This document shows positions 29,752 through 40,136 of a stretch of DNA of 64,000 nucleotides, piece after piece. Numbering within the stretch: the first letter of the stretch is position 1; every line of letters begins with the position of its first letter. The translations under genes and the position numbers were made by a program. The notes below the pieces were generated by a model, which saw only the letters and a list, made by a program, of their open reading frames with translations, had not been told where the DNA came from and did not search any database. The DNA comes from Brevibacillus laterosporus (GTDB lineage: Bacteria; Bacillota; Bacilli; Brevibacillales; Brevibacillaceae): the NCBI RefSeq assembly GCF_030489605.1, contig NZ_JAUKFY010000023.1:1-64000 (forward strand). Reading direction: 5' to 3'.

Positions 29752-31605
29752 ATGAAAAAGAGTATTACTGGATATTCCCTCTTAACAGGCTTACTAGCTA
29801 CTTCTTTATTCGCAACAAGCGCTTTTGCAACACCTCTTCAACCAGTTACACATGCAAACTGGATGAAGGAACAAAAGATTATCTCTGATTTGTCCTTGGA
29901 CAGAAATATTACATTGGCGGAAGTAGCAGTAACCATGACAAAAGTAAAAGGTGTTACCTTGGGAGCGGCGCAAGGTAAAGCACATTGGGCTACTCCTGCT
30001 TTGCAATGGTTGGAAAAGCAAGGTGCATTAACAGCAGCAGAAGTAAAAACACCGGCAGTAAATGTTTCTTCTGACAAAGCGATCGCAATTGCCAAAAAAC
30101 TAGGCTATGACTTGAAAGTAGACAAAAAAGCTACGCTTAATCGCGGGGATTTCCTACAAGCATTAGGTGATGCCATTACAACTCATGTAACGATTGCTCA
30201 TACAAATGACGTACATGGTCACATCGACGAAAATGAAAGCGGAAAAGAGTTTGGTTATGCCAAAATGTCTAATCTAATTAAGGAATGGCGCGAAGAAAAT
30301 AAAAACTTCTTATTGCTGGATGCCGGTGATACATTCCAAGGAACAATATTTGTAAACCAGTTTAAGGGTGAGTCTGTTCTTCCGATCCTTAATTACTTAA
30401 ATTATAATACGATGGCAGCAGGTAACCATGAATTTGACTTTGGTTATAAGCAACTGTTGAAATTGCGCGATCAATTGAAATACCCAGTCATTAATGCCAA
30501 TGTAGTCAAAGAGGATGGCACTAATCTTTTAGTTCCGGTATACAAAACGGAAATTAATGGCAAAAAATTTGCTTTCCTTGGCTTTGTAGCTGAAGATACG
30601 CCAATCCTGACTCACCCTGACAATGTAAAGGGATTAACTTTCAAATCACCAGTAGAAGTTGCCAAGAAAATGGTGCCTGAGTTGAAGAAGGAAGTAGACC
30701 ATATTGTTGTTGTTTCTCACATTGGTATTGATGTCGACCGTGAAGTAGCAAAAGCAGTTGATGGTATTGATCTTATCGTAGGTGGCCATTCTCATACACC
30801 ATTACGACAACCTGAAAAAGTAAATGGCACCTACATCGTTCAGGACTGGGAATACGGTAAATCATTAGGGCGTGCTGATCTGTTCTACTACAAGAACAAG
30901 CTCGTAGGCTTCAGCGGCGGCTTAGTTGAATATGATAAAAATGTAAAACCCGATCCAGAAGTAGAGAAACTGGTAAAAGACGTCGTAAATAAAGTAGATA
31001 ATGCTATGAAAGAGGTAATTGCAAAAGCTGAAGTACCTCTTGACGGTGATCGTGAATTGGTACGCAAACAAGAAACAAACATCGGTAACTTAATTGCGGA
31101 TGTTATGCGTGAAAAAACACAGTCCATCAAAGGACATGAAGCGGATATCGCCATTACAAATGGCGGAGGAATCCGTACCCAATTGCCAGCAGGTGATATC
31201 ACCAAGAAAGATTTGTACACATTGCTACCGTTCCCGAACACACTCGTAATTATCGAGGCAACGGGGGATGAGATCGTTAAAGCAATGGAAGTCGGTGTAA
31301 GTGAAGTAGAGAAAGGTGCAGGTCGTTTCCCACACATCAGCGGCATGTCCTTCTCCTATAATCCGACAAAACCTGCAGGTCAACGCCTTGTGGAAGTTAA
31401 GGTAGCAGGTAAACCAATCGACCTGAAGAAAACATATCGTATCGCAACAAATGATTTCATCGCAACTGGCGGCGACGGATACTCAACACTGAAAAAACCA
31501 GCATTTGATACAGGGTTCACTCTTTACAGCATCATGGAGGATGCATTCAAAGAGCGCAAGGTGATTGCACCTAAAGTTGAAGGTCGCATCGTTGAAGTAA
31601 AATAG
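29752..31605 (+). CDS. Secreted 5'-nucleotidase / UshA-type metallophosphoesterase
   Basis: A 617-residue exported enzyme that would release phosphate from nucleotides outside the cell. Signal peptide SITGYSLLTGLLATSLFATS, then a 110-residue N-terminal region resembling an SLH-like wall-binding segment (VTHANWMKEQKII, AHWATPALQWLEKQG). Next is the metallophosphatase domain with HTNDVHGH, DAGDTFQGT, GNHEFDFGY and GGHSH metal ligands, and the C-terminal nucleotide-binding domain with NGGGIR and GGDGYS. GGGAGGAG ribosome site. A large antisense frame at 30888-31346 is a shadow. Confidence 0.9.
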   Translation: MKKSITGYSLLTGLLATSLFATSAFATPLQPVTHANWMKEQKIISDLSLDRNITLAEVAVTMTKVKGVTLGAAQGKAHWATPALQWLEKQGALTAAEVKTPAVNVSSDKAIAIAKKLGYDLKVDKKATLNRGDFLQALGDAITTHVTIAHTNDVHGHIDENESGKEFGYAKMSNLIKEWREENKNFLLLDAGDTFQGTIFVNQFKGESVLPILNYLNYNTMAAGNHEFDFGYKQLLKLRDQLKYPVINANVVKEDGTNLLVPVYKTEINGKKFAFLGFVAEDTPILTHPDNVKGLTFKSPVEVAKKMVPELKKEVDHIVVVSHIGIDVDREVAKAVDGIDLIVGGHSHTPLRQPEKVNGTYIVQDWEYGKSLGRADLFYYKNKLVGFSGGLVEYDKNVKPDPEVEKLVKDVVNKVDNAMKEVIAKAEVPLDGDRELVRKQETNIGNLIADVMREKTQSIKGHEADIAITNGGGIRTQLPAGDITKKDLYTLLPFPNTLVIIEATGDEIVKAMEVGVSEVEKGAGRFPHISGMSFSYNPTKPAGQRLVEVKVAGKPIDLKKTYRIATNDFIATGGDGYSTLKKPAFDTGFTLYSIMEDAFKERKVIAPKVEGRIVEVK

Positions 31606-31629
31606 TAAAGCGAAAAAATGTGAAAAGGG

Positions 31630-31668
31630 GCAACTTTCCGGTCATCAGACTGGAGAGTTGCTTTTTTT
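31630..31668 (+). terminator. Terminator after the 5'-nucleotidase gene
   Basis: GCAACTTTCCGGTC pairs with GACTGGAGAGTTGC, then T7. Confidence 0.9.
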
Positions 31669-31828
31669 GATGTTCATTAAATCCAGTAATAGTTATTTTT
31701 ATCCAATGTGACTAGGTTTGTCTATTTTTGAATTATTCATCACATTTATAGATTAATATTCATACTGTTACTTTATGTTTGTATATAAAGAACAAAATAA
31801 AAAAATGATGAAAAATGTAAAAAATAAG

Positions 31829-31857
31829 TTGACAATATTTTCGAAATACTTAAAAAT
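31829..31857 (+). promoter_or_regulatory. Putative promoter of the neutral protease gene
   Basis: A consensus TTGACA at 31829, then 16-17 bp to TAAAAA/AAAAAT. The -10 is poor, so confidence is limited. Confidence 0.4.
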
Positions 31858-31898
31858 GAGGATGTACTCAAAATCTTATTGGGAATGGAGGAATTATT

Positions 31899-33593
31899 TT
31901 GAAAAAACATCAGGTCTCATCTAGTATTATTGCTACTATTTTGTTAGGGTCAAGCTTATTGGGAGGCGGACTTCCAGCATTCGCAAAAAGTAATGTTATG
32001 TATAATAGCGACTGGGAAACGCCTTCTTACATGAGTGAGAAATGGAAAGCACCTAAGAAAGCCAAAAAACAGGAGATTGTTTGGAAATATTTATCCGACA
32101 AGAGTGATGTACTTAAAGTACAAGGCGAGGTAGAGAATCAGTTTGAATTGCTAAACGAAATAGAGGATGAAGAAACTGACACAACTCATTACCGTCTACG
32201 TGAGGTATATAAAGGGGTTCCAGTGTACGGTTCAGATCAGACTGTGCATTTGAATGAGGACGGGGATGTAACCTCCTTCTTTGGACAAGTAGTTCCTACA
32301 GAGTCTCTGAAAAAAGTAAAAACAAAGCCTAAATTAAAAGAAAAAGATGCGATTAAAGCTATCAAAAAAGATTTGAAGAAGGAGGTAGGGGAAGTATCAG
32401 AATTTAGCGTTGACCCAGAGGCAGATTTATATATCTATCCTCAGGAGAACAAGGTTTCTTTGGCTTATATAACAGAAGTTGCCTTCCTTGAACCAGAACC
32501 AGGCCGTTGGTTCTATGCAATCGATGCTCATAATGGAAAAGTCTTAGACAAATATAACATTATGGAGCATGTGACAAAGGCGCATAAGTCTAATATCAAA
32601 GTTGGAGAAGCAGTAGATTCAACTGCTGACGTTCAATCCTTGGATGGACAAGCAGATGAAGCTGGTTCAGCTGATCCAAAAGAATTAGGCACAGGTAAAG
32701 GGGTTTTAGGTGATACGAAAACATTCCCAACCACATATGCTAATGGGACCTATTCTTTGAAGGATACAACTCGCGGTAAAGGGGTCGAAACGTATACGGC
32801 GCGTAATGGCACCACTTATATGTACCCAGTAACAAGTACAAATAACAAATTCGACGATCCAGCCGCAGTCGATGCTCATGCTTATGCGGGAAAAGTGTAC
32901 GACTACTATAAAAACACGTTTAATCGTGATAGCTTTGATAATGCTGGCGCCAAGCTAAATTCTATCGTTCATTACTCTACGAACTATAACAATGCCTTCT
33001 GGGATGGATCTGAGATGGTGTATGGCGATGGAGACGGCACAAAATTCATCAGTTTGTCTGGCGGTCTTGATGTAATTGCTCATGAATTAACTCATGCTGT
33101 AACAGAAAGAACAGCGGGCTTGATTTATAGAAATGAGTCAGGTGCATTAAATGAATCTATTTCAGACATTTTTGGTGCAATGGTAGATCGTGATGATTGG
33201 GAAATCGGTGAAGATATTTACACTCCTGATATTCCTGGGGATGCACTGCGCTCGCTATCTGATCCAGCTAAATATAATCACCCTGACCATATGAGCAAAA
33301 AATATACAGGCACTAAAGATAACGGTGGCGTTCACATCAATAGCGGTATCAATAACAAAGCAGCCTACCTGATTTCTGAAGGTGGCACTCATTATGGAGT
33401 AACGGTTGAAGGAGTAGGACGCGAAGCAACTGAAAAAATTTACTATCGTGCATTAACTGTTTATCTAACGTCAACCTCTAACTTTGCTCAAATGCGTCAA
33501 GCAGCAATCAATGCAGCAACGGATCTATACGGTGCTGATTCCGCTGAAGTACAAGCAGTAAAAGATGCTTACAAAGCGGTTGGTATCAACTAA
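31899..33593 (+). CDS. Thermolysin-like neutral metalloprotease (bacillolysin)
   Basis: A 564-residue preproenzyme of family M4, secreted and zinc-dependent. Signal peptide ([22 protein letters not shown]), an FTP/PepSY propeptide (about 60-250; [16 protein letters not shown]), then the mature protease. Zinc ligands H395 and H399 ([10 protein letters not shown]) and E419 ([11 protein letters not shown]) are spaced as in thermolysin. The downstream [13 protein letters not shown] carries the catalytic-histidine region. TTG start after ATGGAGGAAT. It degrades extracellular protein and is likely expressed post-exponentially. Confidence 0.93.
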   Translation: MKKHQVSSSIIATILLGSSLLGGGLPAFAKSNVMYNSDWETPSYMSEKWKAPKKAKKQEIVWKYLSDKSDVLKVQGEVENQFELLNEIEDEETDTTHYRLREVYKGVPVYGSDQTVHLNEDGDVTSFFGQVVPTESLKKVKTKPKLKEKDAIKAIKKDLKKEVGEVSEFSVDPEADLYIYPQENKVSLAYITEVAFLEPEPGRWFYAIDAHNGKVLDKYNIMEHVTKAHKSNIKVGEAVDSTADVQSLDGQADEAGSADPKELGTGKGVLGDTKTFPTTYANGTYSLKDTTRGKGVETYTARNGTTYMYPVTSTNNKFDDPAAVDAHAYAGKVYDYYKNTFNRDSFDNAGAKLNSIVHYSTNYNNAFWDGSEMVYGDGDGTKFISLSGGLDVIAHELTHAVTERTAGLIYRNESGALNESISDIFGAMVDRDDWEIGEDIYTPDIPGDALRSLSDPAKYNHPDHMSKKYTGTKDNGGVHINSGINNKAAYLISEGGTHYGVTVEGVGREATEKIYYRALTVYLTSTSNFAQMRQAAINAATDLYGADSAEVQAVKDAYKAVGIN

Positions 33594-33626
33594 GCCATTA
33601 TTTCCTTTCTATGAAACGACAGATTC

Positions 33627-33664
33627 AAAAAACCTCGACCGAGAATATCTGGTCGAGGTTTTTT
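33627..33664 (+). terminator. Terminator after the neutral protease gene
   Basis: AAAAAACCTCGACC/GGTCGAGGTTTTTT, a perfect 14-bp stem with a 10-nt loop. Confidence 0.92.
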
Positions 33665-33774
33665 GAATGTGACGAGCCAGATGAAAAGTTTTGGAGGGAA
33701 TAAAGCTGTCCTTCTTCTTAACTCTTTAAACATGACATACAAATGAATGATATAACAAAAGGGGAGGGGACGGT

Positions 33775-34584
33775 ATGGCTTGCATAGAGGTAGAAGAGGG
33801 TGTGCATATTTACGCAGAGGATTTGTACCCAGAGGGCGACAAAACAGTGGTATTTATTCATGGATGGCCAGTTAACCATCAGATGTATGAGTATCAGACC
33901 ACCTGGCTACCAAACTATGGATACCGTTGTGTAGGGATAGATTTGCGCGGGTTTGGCGACTCGGATCGTCCTTGGCAAGGATACTGTTATGATCGACTAG
34001 CAGATGATATTCGCGTCATAATGGATGCGCTTTGTTTGGAAAATGTTACGTTGGTTGGACATTCGATGGGAGGAGCAATTTCCATTCGCTATATGGCTCG
34101 ACATAAAGGATATCGGGTGGGAAAGCTGGCTTTGTTAGCAGCAGCAGCACCATCTTTTGTACAACGAAAAAATTATCCCTATGGAATGACAAAACGGCAA
34201 GTAGACGAATTAATTTATAACACGTACACAGATCGGCCGGCTATGATGCGTGATTTTGGAAACATATTTTTCTACCAACCAGTCAGTGACGAGCTTCGTT
34301 TATGGTTTTGGGGGCTTGGAATGGCAGCTTCTAACCATGCTACAGCCATGACAGCTATGTCGTTACGAGATGAGGATTTACGTTCTGACTTAGCCAAGGT
34401 ACATGTACCTACGGGAATTTTTCATGGAAAGCATGATCAGGTATGCCCGTATGAATTTGCTTTGGTGATGCATCAAGGGATATACGGATCGCAATTGTTT
34501 CCATTTGAGCAGAGCGGGCACGGGATATTTTATGAGGAATTAGCTCTTTTTCAACAAAGATTTTTGTCTTTTTTAGAGTCCTAA
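33775..34584 (+). CDS. Alpha/beta hydrolase (haloperoxidase/esterase-like)
   Basis: A 269-residue cytoplasmic protein. VVFIHGWPVNHQMYEYQ carries the HG oxyanion motif, GIDLRGFGDSD the next strand, and GHSMGG the nucleophile S97. The acid is in GKHDQVCP and the histidine in EQSGHGIFYEE. This matches the arylesterase/non-heme haloperoxidase subgroup of alpha/beta hydrolases. The substrate is unknown. ATG start with a strong GGGGAGGGG site. Confidence 0.85.
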   Translation: MACIEVEEGVHIYAEDLYPEGDKTVVFIHGWPVNHQMYEYQTTWLPNYGYRCVGIDLRGFGDSDRPWQGYCYDRLADDIRVIMDALCLENVTLVGHSMGGAISIRYMARHKGYRVGKLALLAAAAPSFVQRKNYPYGMTKRQVDELIYNTYTDRPAMMRDFGNIFFYQPVSDELRLWFWGLGMAASNHATAMTAMSLRDEDLRSDLAKVHVPTGIFHGKHDQVCPYEFALVMHQGIYGSQLFPFEQSGHGIFYEELALFQQRFLSFLES

Positions 34585-34684
34585 CATTTTTTATAGGTTG
34601 AGTAGCGTGAGCGAATGTATTAAGATGTATATCGTTGAATAATTATTTGTTTGTATGCAATATGACAAACTTTTGAGGAGAGCC

Positions 34685-36055
34685 ATGCAGACAGTTAAAA
34701 AAGAAACTTATTTTCATATAACTACATCTAAGCAGCTTATGCGCTTTTTAATACCTTCCATCATCGGGGTGTTATTATTTATTACCCCGGTTTCTATTGA
34801 TGGACAGGTTACGATTCCAATCGCATTATTGTCCCAATTATTACAGGAGCAATTTGCGTTTATTTTACCACAGCTAGTAACTATTTTTATTAGTATGACC
34901 GCGCTTTTGAGCTTATTGGCCAAGCTCTTTCGTCCAGCGGCTTTGACTACGAAAACCTCTTTTTGGACGACCTTATGCCGAGTTTCTCCATTTTGGCTCG
35001 TGATCCGAGTAGTTGGAATGCTTTTGGCTATTTGTACATTATTTCAAATAGGCCCAGAATGGATTTGGTCTGAAAGCACTGGTGGTATGCTTTTATATAA
35101 ATTGTTGCCGTTACTAGCTACCGTGTTTTTATTCGCTGGCCTATTCATGCCTCTTTTAATGAATTTTGGGCTATTAGAATTTTGCGGTACGCTATGTTTA
35201 AAAGTAATGAGACCTTTATTCAAGCTGCCCGGACGGTCCTCTGTCAATTGCATTACTTCTTGGCTGGGGGACGGGACAATCGGAGTATTGCTGACTAGCA
35301 AGCAATATGAGCAGGGATTTTATACAAAACGTGAGGCTGCAGTTATTAGTACAACATTTTCAGCGGTATCGATTACGTTTTGCTTTGTTGTGTTATCTCA
35401 AGTAAATCTTGCGCATATGTTTGTACCGTTTTATCTGACCGTTACTTTTGCAGGACTGGTTGCGGCTATTATTATGCCTCGCATACCGCCATTGTCTCGT
35501 AAAGCCGATACGTATCATGAAGGGGTAGTTGCGCATAAAGAGGATGAGGAACAAGAACAATCGTTAGTACGAAAGGGATTGAGACTAGCTGTAACGCGAG
35601 CTGAACAAAATAACAGCTTTTTTGCTTTTTTAAGAGAAGGCTCACATAATGTATTGGATTTGTGGCTAGGTGTTACTCCAATCATTATGGCTGTCGGAAC
35701 CATTGCGCTGATCATTGCGGATCAAACCCCTATTTTCGCATGGCTAGGTTTACCATTTACTCCTTTGCTCGAGTTATTGCAAATACCTGAAGCGCAAGCA
35801 GCTTCGCAGACATTAGTTGCTGGTTTTGCTGATATGTTCCTGCCAACGGTACTTGCCAGTGGTATTGAGAGTGAGCTGACTAGATTTGTTATTGCTTGCA
35901 TTTCAGTCACTCAACTGATCTATATGTCTGAGGTAGGTGGTTTGTTACTAGGTTCCAGATTGCCTGTTACAATCAAAGATCTTCTCCTGATTTTTCTATT
36001 ACGAACCTTAATTACACTACCGATTATTGCTGGTATAGCACATTTGTTGTTTTAA
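34685..36055 (+). CDS. YjiH-family nucleoside-recognition membrane protein
   Basis: About 456 residues with roughly 10 membrane segments. It opens FLIPSIIGVLLFITPVSIDG, typical of YjiH proteins, and has gate-like segments SWLGDGTIGVLLTSKQYEQG and the later ASGIESELTRFVIACIS. The family is predicted to transport nucleosides or small solutes; the substrate is not known. The ATG at 34685 follows GAGGAG by 4 bp; an upstream ATG (34655) lacks a site. Own terminator downstream. Confidence 0.72.
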   Translation: MQTVKKETYFHITTSKQLMRFLIPSIIGVLLFITPVSIDGQVTIPIALLSQLLQEQFAFILPQLVTIFISMTALLSLLAKLFRPAALTTKTSFWTTLCRVSPFWLVIRVVGMLLAICTLFQIGPEWIWSESTGGMLLYKLLPLLATVFLFAGLFMPLLMNFGLLEFCGTLCLKVMRPLFKLPGRSSVNCITSWLGDGTIGVLLTSKQYEQGFYTKREAAVISTTFSAVSITFCFVVLSQVNLAHMFVPFYLTVTFAGLVAAIIMPRIPPLSRKADTYHEGVVAHKEDEEQEQSLVRKGLRLAVTRAEQNNSFFAFLREGSHNVLDLWLGVTPIIMAVGTIALIIADQTPIFAWLGLPFTPLLELLQIPEAQAASQTLVAGFADMFLPTVLASGIESELTRFVIACISVTQLIYMSEVGGLLLGSRLPVTIKDLLLIFLLRTLITLPIIAGIAHLLF

Positions 36056-36068
36056 ATTATGATAAGTT

Positions 36069-36100
36069 AGCGATGATTCCATAAGAATCATCGCTTTTTT
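36069..36100 (+). terminator. Terminator after the YjiH gene
   Basis: AGCGATGATTC/GAATCATCGCT with a 5-nt loop, then T5. Confidence 0.92.
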
Positions 36101-36169
36101 ACTGCTCCTTGTTGAGAATTTGATATAATACCAAATAGACTTGCTATTTAGATAGAAAGGATAAAGCAT

Positions 36170-37804
36170 ATGAACAATACGGCCAAAGGAGCCAATCATT
36201 TTATAAAGGCAGCAGCGATTCTGGCGATTGCAGGGTTGATTTCAAAGATTTTAGGTGCTGCCTATAAAATTCCTTATCAAAACATTACAGGAGACATCGG
36301 TATGCATGTGTACGGTACCGTGTATCCGCTCTACACCACTCTAATTGCATTGGCTACAGCGGGCTTCCCTCTAGCCATCTCCAAAATGATTGCAGATCGT
36401 TATGCAGTAGGAGATAGCAAGAGTGTGCAACAAATCTTTCGAATTTCATCAATTACTTTGGGGATTTTAGGGGTTATTTTCTTTTTACTAACCTTTATCA
36501 CTGCGCCAATGATTGCGAGTTTGATCGGCGACCCTAATTTGACCAATCCGCTTCGAGCAATTTCAATTTCGTTGGTATTGGTGCCACTAATAGCTAACAC
36601 ACGCGGATATTTCCAAGGTCACCAAAACATGCTACCAACGGCTGTATCTCAGGTGACAGAGCAATTCTTCCGGGTCATTATTATCATTGTGGGGGCCTAT
36701 ATTGTGATGAAGCTCTATGATGACCCTTACTTTGCCGGTACAATTGCCGTGTTTGCAGCAACCCCAGGAGCCATTATTGCGCTGTTGGTATTAGGCTATT
36801 TTTATCGAAAACAAAAACGTGAAATACTGACTCTCCCAGATCAAGCAGGAGATCAGGCGGTAAGCTTATCAGATGGAGCGGTTTTTAAACGGATTATCAT
36901 GTATGCGATCCCGATCTGTTTAGCTTCATTGGTATTACCGTTAATACCACTTGCTGATAGCTTTACAATCATTAATATGCTGGTGTACACCGGAATGGAT
37001 AATGAGACGGCTATCTTATTAAAAGGTGCCTTTGATCGCTCTCAGCCCTTATTGCAGTTTGGAACATTCTTTGCTACGTCTCTATCACTTGCCATTGTTC
37101 CATCAATAAGTGAAGCCATTGTGAGGAAACAGGACGATCTTATCCACTATCGCACACAAACAGCAATTCGGCTGACCTTTCTCTTAGGAGCGGCTGCTAC
37201 AATAGGCTTGGCTATCTTAGCAAAACCAATTAATATTATGCTGTTTGGCGATGAAAATGGAACGCTGGCGCTTGCCGTCAATGCGTTTGCTATTCTTTTC
37301 TCGACGCTTGGTATCGTTTCTTCAGGTATCCTGCAAGGGATGGGAAAGGTGAATTTGCCGCCTAAGTACTTATTAATTGGGGTCCTTGTAAAATTTGTAG
37401 CTAACTTGATTTTATTGCCTCTTCTTGGCATTGCAGGGGCAGCGATCGGCACGGTGCTTGCTTATTTAGTCTCAACGATTTTAAACCTGCGCGCTATTGG
37501 AAGATTAACACAGGTGACTCAGCAGGATAAGCAGAAATACGGTCGATCGGTGCTGGCTGTAGTCATGATGGGGATCATTGTTGCCGTTGTTGCCTTTGGA
37601 CTTATGGTGGTATTGCCTGCCGCAATCGGTAAGGGACGTTTGCTGTATACGATCGTATCTCTTGCTTCTGTAGGATTAGGAGTTCTTGTCTATGGAATTT
37701 CACTGATCAAATTTGGCGGAATTACAAGAGATGATATTCAATTTTTACCTAAGTCGGGTAAGATTTTGGCGTTGTTGCAGAAGATGAGATTGCTAGAGAA
37801 ATAA
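36170..37804 (+). CDS. MVF/SpoVB-like lipid-linked polysaccharide flippase
   Basis: A 544-residue membrane protein with about 14 helices. The N-terminus AAILAIAGLISKILGAAYKI followed by GMHVYGTVYPLYT and GFPLAISKMIADR matches the SpoVB/YabM/YtgP group of the MOP (MATE/MVF) superfamily, which flip lipid-linked cell-wall or polysaccharide precursors. Which member it is cannot be fixed without alignment; SpoVB would imply spore-cortex synthesis. AGAAAGGAT ribosome site, ATG start, strong terminator after. Confidence 0.82.
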   Translation: MNNTAKGANHFIKAAAILAIAGLISKILGAAYKIPYQNITGDIGMHVYGTVYPLYTTLIALATAGFPLAISKMIADRYAVGDSKSVQQIFRISSITLGILGVIFFLLTFITAPMIASLIGDPNLTNPLRAISISLVLVPLIANTRGYFQGHQNMLPTAVSQVTEQFFRVIIIIVGAYIVMKLYDDPYFAGTIAVFAATPGAIIALLVLGYFYRKQKREILTLPDQAGDQAVSLSDGAVFKRIIMYAIPICLASLVLPLIPLADSFTIINMLVYTGMDNETAILLKGAFDRSQPLLQFGTFFATSLSLAIVPSISEAIVRKQDDLIHYRTQTAIRLTFLLGAAATIGLAILAKPINIMLFGDENGTLALAVNAFAILFSTLGIVSSGILQGMGKVNLPPKYLLIGVLVKFVANLILLPLLGIAGAAIGTVLAYLVSTILNLRAIGRLTQVTQQDKQKYGRSVLAVVMMGIIVAVVAFGLMVVLPAAIGKGRLLYTIVSLASVGLGVLVYGISLIKFGGITRDDIQFLPKSGKILALLQKMRLLEK

Positions 37805-37834
37805 GTAGGAACTAGCAAAAAGCTAGATGAATAG

Positions 37835-37872
37835 AAAACCAGCAAAAGACCCCGTTCCTTGCTGGTTTTTTT
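37835..37872 (+). terminator. Terminator after the flippase gene
   Basis: AAAACCAGCAA/TTGCTGGTTTT, then further Ts. Confidence 0.9.
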
Positions 37873-37907
37873 GTGGGCACTTCGAGAGGAAGCTTCCCGC
37901 AGTCCTT

Positions 37908-37945
37908 AAAAAAGCGGAGATAGGAGTCGTATCCTATTTCCGCTT
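37908..37945 (-). terminator. Terminator of the PfpI-family gene
   Basis: Read on the minus strand: AAGCGGAAATAGGA pairs with TCCTATCTCCGCTT, followed by T6. Confidence 0.85.
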
Positions 37946-37980
37946 GCACGTTTTAGTAGATGTTATAGATAGGCCCCCCG

Positions 37981-38502
37981 CTATTTTGCTAATAGATCAG
38001 CAAATGCTTTGGCATAAGCAGGCAGGTCCGGCGGGCGACGAGACCCTACGATGTGTCCATCCACAACTACCTCTTCGTCAACCCAAATGGCTCCGGCATT
38101 TTCAATATCGTCCTTAATTCCTGGCGTAGAAGTCGTCTTTACACCCTTGAGAATTTTGGCTGAGATTAATACCCATCCTGCATGGCAAATGTGACCAATT
38201 GGCTTTTTGGCCTGATCCATTTGCTGAATGAAGGAAATGATCTCTGGATAACGACGCAATTTATCTGGCGCCCAGCCTCCTGGCACGAGTACAGCATCAT
38301 AGTCTGATGCCTTCACTTCGGAGATTGATTTATCAGAGGTGCAAGGAACACCGTATTTACCTATATATTTTTTATTCGCTTCTGGTCCTACTAAATGAAC
38401 GGTAGCACCTTCTTCACGTAATCGATAAACGGGATACCATAGTTCTAAGTCTTCAAATTCATCTTCCACATAACATACTACTTGTTTACCCTGTAAGCGC
38501 AT
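37981..38502 (-). CDS. DJ-1/PfpI-family protein
   Basis: A 173-residue cytoplasmic protein of the DJ-1/PfpI (class I glutamine-amidotransferase-like) superfamily. The nucleophile cysteine lies in the elbow GHICHAGWVLISA, with the acidic residue in VEDEFEDLE and the VLVPGGWAPDKLR strand before it. Relatives act as stress chaperones, deglycases or small peptidases; the real substrate is debated. AAGGAGGG ribosome site 6 bp before ATG. It is convergent with the flippase gene. Confidence 0.85.
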   Translation of the reverse strand: MRLQGKQVVCYVEDEFEDLELWYPVYRLREEGATVHLVGPEANKKYIGKYGVPCTSDKSISEVKASDYDAVLVPGGWAPDKLRRYPEIISFIQQMDQAKKPIGHICHAGWVLISAKILKGVKTTSTPGIKDDIENAGAIWVDEEVVVDGHIVGSRRPPDLPAYAKAFADLLAK

Positions 38503-38690
38503 GATTGCCCTCCTTGTATTTCCTTAATCATGTTCGTTTCCTATTGTAACCGTTTCTGGTCGCTGCGACTCGTTTTAATGTGCTCTAGCCTTTCTTCTTA
38601 TCAAGAATAACTCGTTCTAATTTGATTAAACAAGTCGTATAAATCAGGAGAAGGAGAGCATTAGCTTGTGATAAAAGAAAGGATGACAAA

Positions 38691-38819
38691 ATGCTTTACA
38701 CGGAATTTATTGTGGATGTGGTTTTACTAGGATGTGTGATTTTTGCAGTTGGAGCCTTTTTTATCATAACAAGTGACCAGAGAAGGGAAGAACAGAAAAA
38801 GAAACATCCTGAGCAATAA
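38691..38819 (+). CDS. 42-residue single-pass membrane protein
   Basis: ATG start after GAAAGGATG. Residues 5-27 form one hydrophobic helix (FIVDVVLLGCVIFAVGAFFI), followed by a charged tail (SDQRREEQKKKHPEQ), so the tail should face the cytosol. The shape fits small regulatory membrane proteins. No homologue recognised. Confidence 0.55.
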   Translation: MLYTEFIVDVVLLGCVIFAVGAFFIITSDQRREEQKKKHPEQ

Positions 38820-38894
38820 ATAAACATTTTAACTTTTTTGATGGATTTGTCTAGGATTAAAAATTAGCTATTAATTTAATGGATTCTTACAATC

Positions 38895-38942
38895 AAACAG
38901 CACATTTTCCTGACGTATTGCGAGGAAATGTGCTGTTTATGT
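38895..38942. terminator. Bidirectional terminator-like hairpin
   Basis: AAACAGCACATTTTCCT pairs with AGGAAATGTGCTGTTT. It lies between the 42-residue gene and the convergent EamA transporter. The T tails are imperfect. Confidence 0.65.
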
Positions 38943-39002
38943 TTGTGAATAACTGGACATAACATGGAGTTCGATGAAACTGTTTTCATAGAGGCTGTGT
39001 TT

Positions 39003-39959
39003 TTAGCCTTCAATTATATTAGATGGTTTTTCTGAAGGAGAGGGTTTTTGGCTTAACAGGAAAACCATGATGAGAACAGATAAGGTCCCTACAGATTGGA
39101 AGAATCCAAACGGCACATGTAAAAATAAAACGGATGTAATAATAGCTGCCAGCGGCTCTGTACATCCTAGTAAGCTTGTTTCTTTGGGAGTAATATATCT
39201 AATACTTTCAAGATAAAGATAAAAAGCAATTAATGTACCGAAAATAACAACAAATCCTATTAATAAAAAAGCTTCTAATGTTAAATTATCAATGCGTGTT
39301 AGTAATATCATTTTTTTCGTGGAGATAAAGTGTAATATGGTTAATCCAATTCCGCCGATAATCATACCCCAGCCAACTACGATAGAAGAAGCCCATTTTT
39401 GCAATAAGCCCTTTGAATAAAGTGTATAGAATGCCAAGGATAAACCAGATAAAACGCCCCAAATAATTGCTGGCATGGGAACTGTTAAATTATCGGTTGA
39501 TCCATTGGTGAGCAATAAAAAGGTTCCTAATAAGGCTAAAAAAATAGAAACAGCATCAATTTTAGTTGGAATATTTTTACATTTTATAATAAGATAGAAA
39601 GTAATAAAGATAGGCGCTAAGTACTGTAATAAGGTTGCTACAGCCGCATTTCCCTCATTAATCGAGGCAAAATAGGTGTATTGAACTCCTAACATACCTA
39701 ATATCCCGAACAAAAGTATTTTGATTGATTCACTTTTATCCTTCCATATACGAAATATTTGATATCTATTTGGACTACATGATGAAAGGAGCAACAGGAT
39801 CATGCCTGAAATCAATAGCCGGACTGTAACGAGCCATTCTGTAGAAATGCTTAGTTGTTGGAAAAGCTGTTGAGCAACGGTGCCTGATACCCCCCATAAA
39901 CCGGCACCTGTAATTACCATTATCATTCCTTTCATTCGATTCCCAGCTACTACTTTCAA
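39003..39959 (-). CDS. EamA/DMT-family exporter
   Basis: A 318-residue membrane protein with 10 helices formed by two EamA repeats (GMIMVITGAGLWGVSGTVAQ at the start; second repeat from about 160, WGVLSGLSLAFYTLYSK). The drug/metabolite transporter superfamily usually exports amino acids or metabolites. TTG start 7 bp after AAGGAGGT. It is divergent from the diaminopropionate cassette with 177 bp between starts, so it may export that pathway's product. Functional link is inference from position. Confidence 0.82.
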   Translation of the reverse strand: MKVVAGNRMKGMIMVITGAGLWGVSGTVAQQLFQQLSISTEWLVTVRLLISGMILLLLSSCSPNRYQIFRIWKDKSESIKILLFGILGMLGVQYTYFASINEGNAAVATLLQYLAPIFITFYLIIKCKNIPTKIDAVSIFLALLGTFLLLTNGSTDNLTVPMPAIIWGVLSGLSLAFYTLYSKGLLQKWASSIVVGWGMIIGGIGLTILHFISTKKMILLTRIDNLTLEAFLLIGFVVIFGTLIAFYLYLESIRYITPKETSLLGCTEPLAAIITSVLFLHVPFGFFQSVGTLSVLIMVFLLSQKPSPSEKPSNIIEG

Positions 39960-40136
39960 AAAAATACCTCCTTTTTACAAAATATCCATAAACTGAAAAT
40001 ATATAATGAAATATATCATGAGTGATGTTAAAATGAAATGGGTTAAAAAGATTATAAATATTTTAAAATTTTTTCAGGTATATTTCGTATCAATAGGTAA
40101 CTGATCATTCTCATTAGCTGTAAAGGAGGAAATAAT

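Noticed and set aside
30888-31346. 152-codon minus-strand frame inside the 5'-nucleotidase gene
   Set aside because: Ser/Thr/Pro-rich shadow without ribosome site; the plus strand encodes clear nucleotidase motifs.
37827-38117. 96-codon plus-strand frame
   Set aside because: Overlaps two terminators and is antisense to the PfpI-family gene; no ribosome site.
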